From positions 1 through 64,000 of the forward strand of contig JASCOC010000014.1 of the NCBI GenBank assembly GCA_029959605.1: DNA of 64,000 nt, in the 5' to 3' direction. Within the stretch, counting starts at the first letter, position 1. Every line of letters begins with the position of its first letter. The notes beneath the pieces were generated by a model. It had not been told where the DNA came from. It made no database searches and saw only the letters and a list, made by a program, of their open reading frames with translations. The translations under genes were made by a program, and so were the position numbers. Source of the DNA: Lysobacteraceae bacterium PS02340 (GTDB lineage: Bacteria > Pseudomonadota > Gammaproteobacteria > Xanthomonadales > Xanthomonadaceae). Below, one piece after another: positions 26,534 to 39,645 of this stretch.

Positions 26534-27148
26534 TCAGACCAGGCCTTCGGCCGTCATCGCCGCGCGGACGCCGTCGTCGGCGAGCATGCGCGCATCGAAC
26601 GCGTGCAGATTGTCGAGTCCGCCCAGATCGAGCTTCAGACGCTTGGCCCACTGCAGGGTCACGAACAGATACGGATCGGCAATCGAGCGCTTACCGGTGA
26701 GGTAGTCTCGGCCGGCGAGCTGTGCGTCGATGCGCTCATAGAGACCGCGGATCTTCTGCATCGCGTGCTTGCGCGTGCGATCCACGGCATCCGCGTCGTC
26801 CAGATACTTCGTGCTGCCGAACAACGGATGGAACGCGGGGTGCAGATCGGCATTGAGCAACGCCAACCAGCGGTTGACCTCGGCGCGGCCCTTGGGCGTG
26901 CCGTCGCCACCGAGCTTCGCATCGGGATGGCTGTCGGCCAGATAGTTGAGGATGGCGGCGTTCTGGGTCAGCACCCAGTCGCCTTCGACCAGCACCGGCA
27001 CCGCACCGGCGGGATTGAGCGCGAGGAACGCGGGTTCCTTCATCTGCGTCGCGTCGACGACGCGCGCTTCGAACGGCGCGCCGATCCACTGCAGCACGAT
27101 ATGGTCGGCCAGCGAGCAGGCGCCGGGCTTGGTATGGAGGATGCGCAT
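26534..27148 (-). CDS. Glutathione S-transferase, beta-class-like
   Basis: A 204-residue GST. The N-terminal thioredoxin-like domain (1-80) contains KPGACSLADHIVLQW with the cysteine (Cys10) typical of beta-class bacterial GSTs, and the GAVPVLV cis-proline and NAAILNYLAD glutathione-binding segments. The C-terminal helical domain includes the ADPYLFVTLQW segment. ATG 27148 is chosen where family similarity begins; the open frame extends upstream without similarity. The physiological substrate is unknown. Confidence 0.88.
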   Translation of the reverse strand: MRILHTKPGACSLADHIVLQWIGAPFEARVVDATQMKEPAFLALNPAGAVPVLVEGDWVLTQNAAILNYLADSHPDAKLGGDGTPKGRAEVNRWLALLNADLHPAFHPLFGSTKYLDDADAVDRTRKHAMQKIRGLYERIDAQLAGRDYLTGKRSIADPYLFVTLQWAKRLKLDLGGLDNLHAFDARMLADDGVRAAMTAEGLV

Positions 27149-27224
27149 GGCGGTCCGGTGGTTGAACGGGGCCGCCATCATGCGCCGGGCGTCGCGGGCG
27201 GGGAAGCCGGCGACGCGGCGCGGA

Positions 27225-27704
27225 TCAGCCGCGCTCGCTGTCGGCGGTCGGACGCGCCGGGCGCAGCGACTGCACGCGCAGGAAGGTGTGGTCGCCGATC
27301 GTCGCCACCTGATGCGCGCTGCGCCAGGCCGGGGCCGCGATGGCATGGGCCATGAAGTGGCTCGCGCCGGGCACCACCTGGCGGCGTTGCTCGGGCGGCA
27401 GCGCCCAGTTGCGCTCCGACTCCAGCGCCACGCTGACCGCGCGGGTCCAGGCGTTGGTATTGGCCAGACGCGTGTTCGGCGACAGGATCGTCGGCGCGAA
27501 CTGCTTGCGCGCGGTCACCACCTCGCACATGGACTCGCCCCACAGACCGCTCTCCTGGCGGCGCAGGGCCACCTCGGCAACGGCTTCCTGTCCACGGACG
27601 GACTGGTCGCGGGCTTCCAGATACACCGTCGTGCTCAGACAGAGCGAATCGGCGGCGGGGGGCGGCAGCACGGAGGCCAGCCACATCACCCATTCAAGTT
27701 TCAT
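27225..27704 (-). CDS. Cell wall hydrolase, SleB/Hydrolase_2 family
   Basis: A 159-residue protein with the SleB-like hydrolase domain: LCLSTTVYLEARDQSVRGQEAVAEV (the Glu in the YLEAR motif is the expected catalytic residue), VVTARKQFAP and GASHFMAH. Such proteins cleave peptidoglycan glycan strands; outside spore formers they serve in wall remodelling. The N-terminus MKLEWVMWLASVLPPPAADS is hydrophobic and may be a signal sequence. The start at 27704 has a perfect AAGGAG ribosome-binding site. Upstream is a long leader without genes. Confidence 0.8.
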   Translation of the reverse strand: MKLEWVMWLASVLPPPAADSLCLSTTVYLEARDQSVRGQEAVAEVALRRQESGLWGESMCEVVTARKQFAPTILSPNTRLANTNAWTRAVSVALESERNWALPPEQRRQVVPGASHFMAHAIAAPAWRSAHQVATIGDHTFLRVQSLRPARPTADSERG

Positions 27705-28076
27705 CAACGACTCCTTGCTGCGTTGCGCCGGGCCGCACGTCGTCGTCCTCCTTACGGAAGACACGCAGACGACTGCAGAAACCGGCATGGCGTATTGGGG
27801 AGGGCGGCGGACTCTGTGGTGCGCTTGATCGCCCGGGCACCGAAGTCCGCAGAAGGCGGGTCGGGCCGGTGTCCCGCCGAAGGGGGCGGAACGAAGTGAC
27901 GGCACGGTAGCCCCGGTTTTTCGAATCAAACGTGAATGCGGGGCACTGGTGCCGGGGAGATTTGTGTGGCTGGACCGCCGACTTCACGAAGCCTATTCAG
28001 GTTTATCGCGGTCGCATGGCGCTCGAGCCGACCGCCGCGTCATCAAATCCGGAACCTGAACAGGACGGCATTTTCT
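27705..28076. other. Gene-free stretch between the SleB-type hydrolase gene and fadH
   Basis: This 372-bp stretch holds no convincing coding region. It contains the AAGGAG ribosome-binding site of the hydrolase, and on the minus strand a TTGATT near 27929 that could begin a promoter for it. I see no terminator for fadH. Confidence 0.5.
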
Positions 28077-31702
<3,626 letters not shown>

Positions 31703-31706
<4 letters not shown>

Positions 31707-32425
31707 CCGACTCCACCGCTTCCCTGATCGCGCGGCTGCTCGCCGAGCGCTGGCTGCCGCGCGAAGACCGCGCCGTGCGCCAGATGCTGGTCGATGCCGA
31801 GCTGCGCGAGGACATCGACCGCCGCCTCGCGGCCGCCGGCCTGCGCCTGCTCGAACATCCGTATGCGGCGCACGTCGCGGTCGGCATCGCGCGCCAGCAC
31901 GAGGCCGACGTGTTCGGCCACGGCGACGCCTGGGCCGCGAGCAACCTGCAACTCAGCCGCGATGCGCTCGCGCTGCTGGTGGTGCTGTGGTCGCTGCTGG
32001 TGCTGCCCAAGCGTCAGCGGCAGATCGCACGCCAGCAGACCGATCTGTCGCAGGACCAGGAGCAGATGTTCGCCGAGCTCAAACCGGTGCCGGTCGGCGC
32101 AGAAGTCGTCGAGCCGGTCAACGAACGCACTTTGCTCGCAGACTTCGGCGCGCAACTCGGCGGCAAGGGTCGTATCCACATGAACCTCGGCACGCTGCAG
32201 CGGCAGGGCTTCATCGCGCGACGCAAGGAGCGGATCCACGAAGGTCCGCTGCTCGATCTCGCGTTCGATTACGAGCGCATCGCCAGTCGGGTGATGGACG
32301 GCGCACTGGCGCACGTGATCGCCGAGAGCCGCGGGGGCCAGGGACTGGACATGGACGACGCCGGCGATCCGGACGACACGATCCGCGATGCCGACATGAC
32401 CGAGGAGGCGCAGGCCGATGTTTGA
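31703..32425 (+). CDS. SMC-complex winged-helix subunit (MksE/JetB-type)
   Basis: Middle gene of the SMC operon; its ATG overlaps the previous stop by 4 nt and its end overlaps the SMC start by 8 nt, so translation is coupled throughout. The 240-residue product has a helical N-terminal half (about 1-110) and a winged-helix-like segment (about 130-190: RTLLADFGAQLGGKGRIHMN, GTLQRQGFIARRKER with the basic wing), ending in an acidic tail. Length and position match the MksE/JetB KITE-type subunit that binds the kleisin. Function inferred from operon architecture. Confidence 0.8.
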
Positions 32426-35228
32426 GTTCCGCAGCCTCGAAGTCGTGCATTGGGATTACTGGCAGCGCTATGCCCTGCCGCTCGATGCCTCGATCATCAC
32501 CGTCGTCGGCCCGAACGGTTCCGGCAAGACCACGCTGCTCGACGCGCTGCGTACGCTGCTGGCGATCGACGATCGCGACATGGCGCGCGACTACAAGACC
32601 TATCTGCGCCACAACGGCAAGCCGTTCGCGTGGCTGCGCGCAGTGGTCAGCAATCCGGTGGATCGTCGCGGCCGGCGCGCATTCTTCCCGTGCATGGACG
32701 AGCAGGTGACCATCGCCTGCCGCGTGCGCAAGCGCGGTGGCGACTGGACCCGCGATTACCAGATTGTCGCCGGCGACGTGCCGGTGGAAGCGCTCGATGC
32801 CGGCGGCGAATGGCTGGGCGTGCGCGACTATCGCGTACGTCTCGCGGGTGCCGGTCTGAGTCGCGCGATCTGTCGCGTGCTGACGCTGGAGCAAGGCGCC
32901 ACCGACAAGCTGTGCCAGCTGTCGCCGCGCGAACTGCTGCAACTGGTCTTCGACGTGTTCGAGGACAAGGCGGTGATGGACGACTACCAGCGCGCCCGCG
33001 CCGAGCAGTTCGACATCGACAAGGAAATCGCCGAACTGCAGCAGGGCCTGGCCGAACTGCACATGCGGCTGGAATCGTCGCGCGCCGATGTGCGTTCCTA
33101 CGAGGACGGCATGGCGCTGCGCAACCAGCGGCAGCTGCTGGAGGCGGAGATCGCGCCCAAGGTGGAACTGGCCGACCTGCGCGCGACCATCGACGGCGCC
33201 AAGCCGCGCCTGACCGGCTTGCGCCGTGGGCTGCGCGAACGCCATGCGGCGCACGCTGCGCTGCAGGCCGAGGACGCGGCATCGATCGACGCGCGCGCCG
33301 GCCTGCAGCAGTCGATTGCCGACGCACGCGCGGCTTTGCAATCGGCCGAGACGCGGTTCACCGGCGCACGCGATCAGGCGCGCGATGCCGAGCAACTGGT
33401 GCGTCGCCACGACGAACTCGCGCGGCTGCAGGCCGAACGCGGCGGCGCGGATGTCGATGCGCTCAGTCGCGAGGTCGAACAGGGCCGGCGTCGTCAGGCC
33501 GAGTTGCGCCTCGAGGCCGAGCGTGATCGCGCGCGCGGTGGCGAGATCGCCGCGCAGGTCGCCGCGCTGCGTGGCGGCGGGCGTGTCGTCGAGCCCTTCG
33601 AGCGCGAGTTCCGCGCCGCGCTCGATCGCGCCGACATCGGTCATGCGGTGCTCACCGAACTGGTCGAGATCGCCGATCCGCAATGGGCCGTCGCGCTCGA
33701 GGCCGTGCTCGCGCCGTACCGGCATCTGCTGGTGCTCGATTCGTCGAAGGATGCGCGTGCGGCCTGGCAGCTCGGCGAGCGCCTGCAGTACCGGCACTTC
33801 GTCGTCGCCGAACGCGCGCCGGCCGGTCCGGCGACGCGCGGCTCGCTGCTCGAAGTCGTGCGCTTCAATGCCGATCCGCCGGCGTGGCTGCCGCGTCAGC
33901 TCGATCGCGTGCAGCGCGTCGCCGATATCGAAGCCGGCCAGCGCCTGCCCAAGGGCCAGGATTGGATCACCGCACAGGGCTATCTGCGCGAGCATCGCGG
34001 CGGTCGGCACATCGGCGGCGGCCAGCATCACTTCGGCAGCGGCGCGCGCGAGGCACGGCTCGCGTCCTTGCACGCCGAAGCCGTCGCCTTGCAGGACCGG
34101 GCCCAGACGCGCGAGAACGCGCTGACCGCGCTCGGTCGCGAAGTCGATGCGGCGCAGTCGCGCCTGCTCGGTCTCGACGCCGGCCAGGAACTGGTCACGC
34201 GCGCGGCCGAATTCGCCGATGCGCAATCGCGCCTGCCGGCGCTGGCCGAGGCCGCGCAGGCGGCCGCCGAATCATTGACCGACGCGCGCGTTGCGCTGGA
34301 TGCCTGCGAGCGGCTCGACAAGGACGGCAGCATTGCCGCCGCCACGCGCGCGGGCGAACTGCGCACGCTGGCGCAGGAACTGCGCGACCGCAGCAGCCAG
34401 ATCGCGCAGGAGCGCGTGGCGCTGGTGCAGCGTCTGGTCGATTTCCGCAAGCGCCGTGCGCGCATGCCGGCTGCGTGGCGCACGCGCGACGCGCTGCGCG
34501 AGGCACGTGATGCGTACGAGAGCGCAGGCGCAGTGCGGCGAGAACTCGAACGCATCGATGAACGACTGGCACGCGGCAGCTTCGTCGAGGACGCCGCCTG
34601 CGTAACGATGCGCGACAAGTTCGCCGCCGACCACGAGGCACTGGAGGCGGCGATCGGCAAACGCGAAGCGCATCTGCACCGCGCGCGCCGGCTCACCGAG
34701 GACGCGCGCGGCGCCTACATCAACGTGCTGCGCGCGACCGTGCGCCGCTACCGCAAGAACCTGACCGCGCTCGGCGAACTTGCCGGCATCGGTGTCGACG
34801 TCGGCATGCCGGAACTGGCGAACGAGGATGTCGCGCTGGCCCAGGCCGGGCTCACCGTGCGGTTCGATTTCGACCGCAAGGGCTGGATCGGCCTCGACGA
34901 CGGCGAAGCGTCCGGCGGCCAGCAGGTGATGAAGTCGCTGCTGCTGCTGGTCGCCTTGCTGCGCGACGAAGACCAGCCAGGCGGCTTCGTCTTCATCGAC
35001 GAACCGTTCGCACATCTCGACGTCGCCAACATCGAAAAGGTCGGCCGCTTCCTGCGCAGCACGGACGCGCAGTACATCCTGACCACGCCGATCACCCACA
35101 ACCTCAACGTGTTCGAGCCATCGGATCTGGTGCTGGCCACCAGCAAGCGGCGCGCGGGCAGTGCGTGGGCGGAGCCGGTCGCGGTGCTCAAGCGCGACCG
35201 GACGGATTCCGTCGACGCCGCGGCGTGA
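32418..35228 (+). CDS. SMC-family ATPase (MksB/JetC-type)
   Basis: A 936-residue condensin-like ATPase. The Walker A motif GPNGSGKT is at residues 31-38. Long coiled coils (about 190-390 and 550-770) flank a hinge-like domain (about 395-545, with WAVALEAVLAPYRHLLVLD). The C-terminal head has the ABC signature SGGQ at 832-835 and Walker B FVFIDEP with Asp861-Glu862, followed by a HLD D-loop and ILTTPITHN. It is larger than RecF and has a hinge rather than the zinc-hook CxxC of SbcC/Rad50. Known relatives compact chromosomes or, with the JetD nuclease, destroy plasmids; no such nuclease gene follows. Confidence 0.88.
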   Translation: MFEFRSLEVVHWDYWQRYALPLDASIITVVGPNGSGKTTLLDALRTLLAIDDRDMARDYKTYLRHNGKPFAWLRAVVSNPVDRRGRRAFFPCMDEQVTIACRVRKRGGDWTRDYQIVAGDVPVEALDAGGEWLGVRDYRVRLAGAGLSRAICRVLTLEQGATDKLCQLSPRELLQLVFDVFEDKAVMDDYQRARAEQFDIDKEIAELQQGLAELHMRLESSRADVRSYEDGMALRNQRQLLEAEIAPKVELADLRATIDGAKPRLTGLRRGLRERHAAHAALQAEDAASIDARAGLQQSIADARAALQSAETRFTGARDQARDAEQLVRRHDELARLQAERGGADVDALSREVEQGRRRQAELRLEAERDRARGGEIAAQVAALRGGGRVVEPFEREFRAALDRADIGHAVLTELVEIADPQWAVALEAVLAPYRHLLVLDSSKDARAAWQLGERLQYRHFVVAERAPAGPATRGSLLEVVRFNADPPAWLPRQLDRVQRVADIEAGQRLPKGQDWITAQGYLREHRGGRHIGGGQHHFGSGAREARLASLHAEAVALQDRAQTRENALTALGREVDAAQSRLLGLDAGQELVTRAAEFADAQSRLPALAEAAQAAAESLTDARVALDACERLDKDGSIAAATRAGELRTLAQELRDRSSQIAQERVALVQRLVDFRKRRARMPAAWRTRDALREARDAYESAGAVRRELERIDERLARGSFVEDAACVTMRDKFAADHEALEAAIGKREAHLHRARRLTEDARGAYINVLRATVRRYRKNLTALGELAGIGVDVGMPELANEDVALAQAGLTVRFDFDRKGWIGLDDGEASGGQQVMKSLLLLVALLRDEDQPGGFVFIDEPFAHLDVANIEKVGRFLRSTDAQYILTTPITHNLNVFEPSDLVLATSKRRAGSAWAEPVAVLKRDRTDSVDAAA

Positions 35229-35264
35229 TCGCGCCCGGTTGAAGTGTCGCAGGCCGCGCTGGAT

Positions 35265-35885
35265 TTACAGCGGCGCGGCCGGCGGCGCGACGTCGCGCGG
35301 TGCGAACAGGGGCAGGGTGCGGCCGCATAGCGGTCCGATCAGCAACGCGAATGCCAGCGTGCCCCAGCCGACATTGCCACCCAGCCACCAGCCGGTGGTC
35401 AACACCAGCGCTTCGACGAGCGTTCTCGCGATCCAGATCGGCACGCCCGTCCGTGCGTGCATGCCGGTCATCAGGCCATCGCGTGGCCCGGCGCCGAACT
35501 GCGCACCGATATAGAGACCCGTCGCCAGCGCCAACAGCACGAGCCCCACGGCGAACACGCAGACCTGCAGCGCGAGGCCATGGATGTCGGGCAGCAGCCA
35601 CAGGCCGAGTTGCGCGCTCGGGCCGATCAGCAGGACGTTGAGCAGAGTGCCGAGGCCCGGCGTCTGCCGCAGCGGCAGCCACAGCACGAGCACGCCGATG
35701 CCGATCAGGTTCGTCACCAGTCCGAACGACAGGCCGCTCTGCAACGAGATGCCCTGGGTCAGCACGTCCCAGGGCGCGACGCCGATCCCGGCGCGGACCA
35801 TCAGGCTGATGCCGATGCCGTAGCAGAACAGGCCGGTCAGCAGACGCGCCAGGCGTTCGACGCGCGAGGGAGATGCTGTGGGCAT
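35265..35885 (-). CDS. YczE/YitT-family membrane protein
   Basis: A 206-residue inner-membrane protein with about five hydrophobic segments. The pattern LARLLTGLFCYGIGISLMV, GVAPWDVLTQGIS and GAGPRDGLMTGMHARTG is typical of YczE/YyaS/YitT-type proteins, whose transport role is not established. ATG 35885 is preferred over a TTG four codons upstream. Convergent with the SMC operon, 36 nt apart, and without a visible terminator between them. Confidence 0.85.
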   Translation of the reverse strand: MPTASPSRVERLARLLTGLFCYGIGISLMVRAGIGVAPWDVLTQGISLQSGLSFGLVTNLIGIGVLVLWLPLRQTPGLGTLLNVLLIGPSAQLGLWLLPDIHGLALQVCVFAVGLVLLALATGLYIGAQFGAGPRDGLMTGMHARTGVPIWIARTLVEALVLTTGWWLGGNVGWGTLAFALLIGPLCGRTLPLFAPRDVAPPAAPL

Positions 35886-35908
35886 CCGGAGTTCCAAAAG
35901 CGGCTATG

Positions 35909-35938
35909 AAAAAACGTCCGGCCCCAACGGGCCGGACG
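35909..35938 (-). terminator. Terminator of the zinc-type alcohol dehydrogenase-like gene
   Basis: Perfect 10-bp stem CGTCCGGCCC (35915-35924) / GGGCCGGACG (35929-35938) with a 4-nt loop; on the minus strand six T follow (A-run 35909-35914). It ends the gene at 35980-36999. Confidence 0.9.
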
Positions 35939-35979
35939 CGTGATCCCGACGACTGTGCTTGAAGGTCAGACCGTGCGGA

Positions 35980-36999
35980 TCATGCCCAGCCGGCGACGAC
36001 CAGCTTGCCGATCGTGCTGCCCGATTCGAGCCGGCGATGCGCTTCGCGCAGCGTCTCCGCATTGATCGGCGACAGCATGTCCGACAGCGTGCCGCGCAGC
36101 GAACCGGCGTCGATCAGCTCGGCGACGCGCGCGAGAATCCTGCCCTGTTCGGCCATATCCGCGGTGCGGAAGCGCGGGCGCGCGAACATCATTTCCCAGT
36201 GGATGCCGATGCTCTTGGCCTTGTAGGGATCGCCGATCTTCAGCGCGCCGGACGGCTCGACGATCAGGCCGACATGGCCCAGCGGTGCAAGCAGTTCGCC
36301 CAGCGCGGTCCAGTAGCGATCGGTATCGGCGAGATTGAGCGCAGCGTCGACGGTCTCGAAGCCGAGCGCCTGGAGCTGCGGCGCAAGATCCTCGCGGTGG
36401 TCGATGACGTGGTCGGCGCCCATGACGCGGCACCACGCGATGGTCTCCATGCGCGACGCGGTCGCGATCACGGTGAAGCCGGCCCGCTTCGCCAGCTGGA
36501 TCGCGATCGATCCGACACCACCGGCGCCGGCGATGACCAGCAGCGTCTTGCCATCGCCACCACTGTCGATGTCGAACGGCATGCGCTGGAACAGCAGCTC
36601 CCATGCGGTGATCGCGGTCAGCGGCAGGGCGGCGGCCTGGGCGAAATCGAGCGAGTCGGGCTTCTTCGCGGCGATCCGCGCGTCGACGAGCTGGTATTCG
36701 GCGTTGCTGCCGGGACGGGTGATGTCGCCCGCGTAATAGACGGCGTCGCCGACCTCGAAGCCCGTCACCTCGCCGCCGATCGCGTCGATCACGCCGGCCG
36801 CGTCGTAACCGAGCACCTTCGGTGTCGCCTCGGTCTGCGGTTTCGGTGCGCGCACCTTGGTGTCGACCGGATTCACCGAGACCGCCTCGATGCGCACGCG
36901 CAGGTCGTGCGGGCCGGGCTCGGGCAGATCGAGTTCGACATCCTGCAGCGACTGCGGATCGTCGATCGGGAGATAGCGGGTCAGGGCGACGGCTTTCAT
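35980..36999 (-). CDS. Zinc-type alcohol dehydrogenase family protein (quinone reductase-like)
   Basis: A 339-residue medium-chain dehydrogenase/reductase without the structural zinc cysteines, so closest to the quinone oxidoreductase/ZADH branch that reduces quinones or enones with NADPH. Motifs: VNPVDTKVRAPKP, VLGYDAAGVIDAIG, the AALPLTAITAWELLF helix and the nucleotide loop IAGAGGVGSIAIQLAKRAG. ATG 36999 chosen where similarity starts. Divergent from a LysR regulator, a common arrangement for regulator and target. Confidence 0.88.
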   Translation of the reverse strand: MKAVALTRYLPIDDPQSLQDVELDLPEPGPHDLRVRIEAVSVNPVDTKVRAPKPQTEATPKVLGYDAAGVIDAIGGEVTGFEVGDAVYYAGDITRPGSNAEYQLVDARIAAKKPDSLDFAQAAALPLTAITAWELLFQRMPFDIDSGGDGKTLLVIAGAGGVGSIAIQLAKRAGFTVIATASRMETIAWCRVMGADHVIDHREDLAPQLQALGFETVDAALNLADTDRYWTALGELLAPLGHVGLIVEPSGALKIGDPYKAKSIGIHWEMMFARPRFRTADMAEQGRILARVAELIDAGSLRGTLSDMLSPINAETLREAHRRLESGSTIGKLVVAGWA

Positions 37000-37088
37000 G
37001 GGAATCCTCGGGAAGTGGAGCGGCCCGCGCATTGTCGACCCCGCGTGTTCCTGTCGAACAGCGATAGGATCACCAATCACCTTCAAGG

Positions 37089-37102
37089 GATTCTTTCGAA
37101 TC
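37089..37102. promoter_or_regulatory. Inverted repeat in the ADH-LysR intergenic region
   Basis: GATTC (37089-37093) and GAATC (37098-37102) flank TTTC, ending 1 nt before the lysR-type ATG. Position and symmetry suit a LysR or autoregulatory site for the divergent pair. Confidence 0.4.
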
Positions 37103-37103
37103 A

Positions 37104-38033
37104 ATGGACCGGATCGGCGACATCGCCCTGTTCCTGCGCGTGCTCGACACCGGCTCGATCAGCGCCGCGGCGCGCAGCCTCGACCTGTCGCCGGCCTTGG
37201 CGAGCCAGCGTCTGAAGCGGCTCGAGGATGCCCTGGGCGTGCGCCTGCTGCACCGTACAACGCGGCGGCTGCATCCCACGCCCGAGGGCCTGCGGCTGGC
37301 CGGCGAGGGACGCGCGCTGGTCGAAGCACTCGACGGTCTCGCGGGCAGCCTGCGCGAAAGCGGCGGTCAGGCGGTGGGCGGCACGCTGCGGGTCACGATG
37401 TCGGCGTCGTTCGGCCGCCAGCACATCTCACCGCGCCTGCCGCGCTTTCTCGCCGCGCATCCAGGCCTGCAACTCAGCGTGCATATGAGTGACCAGCAGG
37501 TCGATCTTGTGCGTGAAGGCTTCGATCTCGCGATCCGCATCGGCGATCTCGACGACTCGCAGCTCGTCGGACGGCAGATCGCAGCCAATCCGCGCGTCCT
37601 CGTCGCCTCGCCGGAGTACCTGGCGAGGTGCGGCATGCCCGCGACACCGGCGGATCTCGCCGCGCACGCGTGTCTGGTGCTCGTCGGCAGTCGGGGTCGC
37701 CAGGATCGTTGGCAACTGCGCGACGGCGCAGGCGGCGAATCGGTCGTCACCGTCGCCGGGCCACTGGAAAGCAATCTCGGTGAAGTGCTGCGCGACGCGG
37801 CGCTGGAGGGGGCGGGTATCGCGATGCACGCGCTATGGCATGTGGTGAACGATCTGCAGTCGGGACGCCTGGTGCGCGTGCTTCCACGGCACGCGCCGCC
37901 GGAAACCGGCATCCACGCGGTGATGCCCGATCGCATCTTCGTGCCGCCGCGTACGCGCGCATTCGTCGCGTTCCTGCAGGCGGAGTTCGGATCGGCGCCG
38001 CACTGGCTCATGTCACCCGCGGACACCCGTTAA
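37104..38033 (+). CDS. LysR-family transcriptional regulator
   Basis: A 309-residue LysR-type regulator with an N-terminal winged helix-turn-helix (about 1-60: SISAAARSLDLSPALASQRL, RLEDALGVRLLHRTTRRL) and a periplasmic-binding-like effector domain (about 90-295; LDDSQLVGRQIAANPRVLVA). It belongs to the branch often linked to quinone reductase or drug-response genes, and is divergent from the quinone reductase-like gene, its most likely target. The effector is unknown. Confidence 0.9.
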   Translation: MDRIGDIALFLRVLDTGSISAAARSLDLSPALASQRLKRLEDALGVRLLHRTTRRLHPTPEGLRLAGEGRALVEALDGLAGSLRESGGQAVGGTLRVTMSASFGRQHISPRLPRFLAAHPGLQLSVHMSDQQVDLVREGFDLAIRIGDLDDSQLVGRQIAANPRVLVASPEYLARCGMPATPADLAAHACLVLVGSRGRQDRWQLRDGAGGESVVTVAGPLESNLGEVLRDAALEGAGIAMHALWHVVNDLQSGRLVRVLPRHAPPETGIHAVMPDRIFVPPRTRAFVAFLQAEFGSAPHWLMSPADTR

Positions 38034-38334
38034 GGCGGGCAGTCGTCATGAGCCGGAAAACGTCAATTCCGCATAAAGCAACGGTTAAGAGCGCGGCAAC
38101 GTTCTTGACGCCACGCGCACATCATCCTCATGACAATTCCGCCGCGTTGAGGTTCCTGACCAAACCAAAGCCAAGATGAATACCCGGCGGCCGGGGTGTA
38201 GGAAGCTCTCAACCGTTATGTTAGCGTTAACAACGTCTTCACGCTGCTGACTTTAGGCTATGTGCAAGGCGTTTGCGTTTGACGCCTCAACCGATGCCAT
38301 GACGCATTCCCCCTTTTCTAGGAGCTGAAAAAAC
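38034..38334. other. ompA upstream region
   Basis: 301 bp without a gene and distinctly AT-richer than the surroundings. It ends in an AGGAG ribosome-binding site at 38321-38325. TTGACG at 38105-38110 and AT-rich GTTAGCGTTAAC near 38220-38231 are candidate promoter parts, but I see no convincing -35/-10 pair. A long leader is typical for ompA mRNAs. Confidence 0.45.
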
Positions 38335-39408
38335 ATGAACAAGAAACTCCTCTGCGCCGCGCTGCTCGGCGGTCTTGGTCTGGCGGGTCACGCCAGCGCC
38401 CAGGAGTTCGACGACCGTTGGTACCTCACCGGTTCGACGGGCTTCAACTTCCAGGCAGAAGATCGCCGCACCGACGACACCCCGTTCGTCACGCTGGGCA
38501 TGGGTAAGTTCATCAGCCCCAACTGGTCGATCGACGGTGAGCTGAACTACCAGAACCCGGGCTTCGACAGCTCGGTCGAAGGCGCCAACAACGATCTGAA
38601 CTGGAGCCAGTACGGCATCTCGGTCGACTTCCGCTACCACTTCATCTCTGAAGGCCGTGGCTGGAATCCGTACCTGCTGGCCGGTGTCGGCTACCAGCGT
38701 TCGGAAGAAGAGTTCGACGCGTTCCCGAGCCCGAATTCCCCGGGTCAGCGCGAAGAAGGTAACTTCGCTGCCAAGGTCGGTGCCGGTCTGCAGACCACCT
38801 TCGACAAGCGCGTTGCCGTGCGTGCCGAAATCGCTTACCGCGCCGACTTCGACGACAACAGCGTCGCTGCAAACGGTGCGCGTGACTGGGCGGGCTATCC
38901 GCACAATGCGGAAGAAAGCTACTTCGGTGACGTAATGGCTTCGGTCGGCGTCGTGATCCCGCTCGGCCCGCCGCCGGCTCCCCCGGCTCCGCCGGCTCCG
39001 CCGCCGCCGCCGCCGGCTCCGCCGACCGCTCCGCCGCCGCCGGCTCCGATCACCATCGATCTGAACGGCGTCAACTTCGACTTCGACCGTGCGACGCTGC
39101 GTCCTGACGCGGTGGCAATCCTCAACGAAGCCGTCGAAATCCTGAAGCGTTACCCGGAGCTGCGCGTTGAAGTCGCCGGTCACACCGACTCGGTCGGTAC
39201 CGATGCCTACAACCAGCGTCTCTCCGAGCGTCGCGCCAAGGCGGTCTATGACCACCTTGCCAGCAACGGCATCATGGCCGACCGTCTGGTGGGTCCGACC
39301 GGTTACGGCGAAAGCCGCCCGATCGCGCCGAACACCAACGCCGATGGTTCGGACAACCCGGAAGGCCGTGCGCGCAACCGCCGCACCGAGCTGAACGTTC
39401 AGAACTAA
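38335..39408 (+). CDS. ompA: OmpA-family outer membrane protein
   Basis: Abundant porin-like protein that tethers the outer membrane to peptidoglycan. The 357-residue product has a signal peptide (cleavage after HASA, about residue 22), an eight-strand beta-barrel (about 24-205), a strongly Pro/Ala-rich linker (about 208-237) and an OmpA C-terminal domain (about 240-357) with FDFDRATLRPDA, the peptidoglycan-binding GHTDSVGTD and the RRAKAVYDHL and NRRTEL segments. Codon choice is more biased than in neighbours, as for highly expressed genes. Followed by a strong terminator. Confidence 0.94.
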   Translation: MNKKLLCAALLGGLGLAGHASAQEFDDRWYLTGSTGFNFQAEDRRTDDTPFVTLGMGKFISPNWSIDGELNYQNPGFDSSVEGANNDLNWSQYGISVDFRYHFISEGRGWNPYLLAGVGYQRSEEEFDAFPSPNSPGQREEGNFAAKVGAGLQTTFDKRVAVRAEIAYRADFDDNSVAANGARDWAGYPHNAEESYFGDVMASVGVVIPLGPPPAPPAPPAPPPPPPAPPTAPPPPAPITIDLNGVNFDFDRATLRPDAVAILNEAVEILKRYPELRVEVAGHTDSVGTDAYNQRLSERRAKAVYDHLASNGIMADRLVGPTGYGESRPIAPNTNADGSDNPEGRARNRRTELNVQN

Positions 39409-39427
39409 GAACGTCCGGTCGTGACAC

Positions 39428-39461
39428 CAGAAAGCCCGGCCTCGTGCCGGGCTTTCTGTTT
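39428..39461. terminator. Terminator after ompA
   Basis: CAGAAAGCCCGGC (39428-39440) pairs with GCCGGGCTTTCTG (39446-39458), a 13-bp stem, followed by TTT. Confidence 0.88.
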
Positions 39462-39645
39462 GTGGGGCCGAATCTTTCTCCGTTTCCGGATTGCTGTGGC
39501 GACGCGGTTGCGCGGTCCCGGCCAATCCGCAGCGCGACGCTGCACGTACGCGATATCGTGAATGCGCGAACGTCCAGTTTTCCCTTGTATGGCGTGTACT
39601 TGCCGCCTACACTTCAGGCCAATTCGACCTCGGGGATTGCCTCTC

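Noticed and set aside
38960-39060. CCGCCGGCTCC-type repeats in ompA
   Set aside because: In-frame Pro/Ala codons of the OmpA linker, not an independent repeat element.
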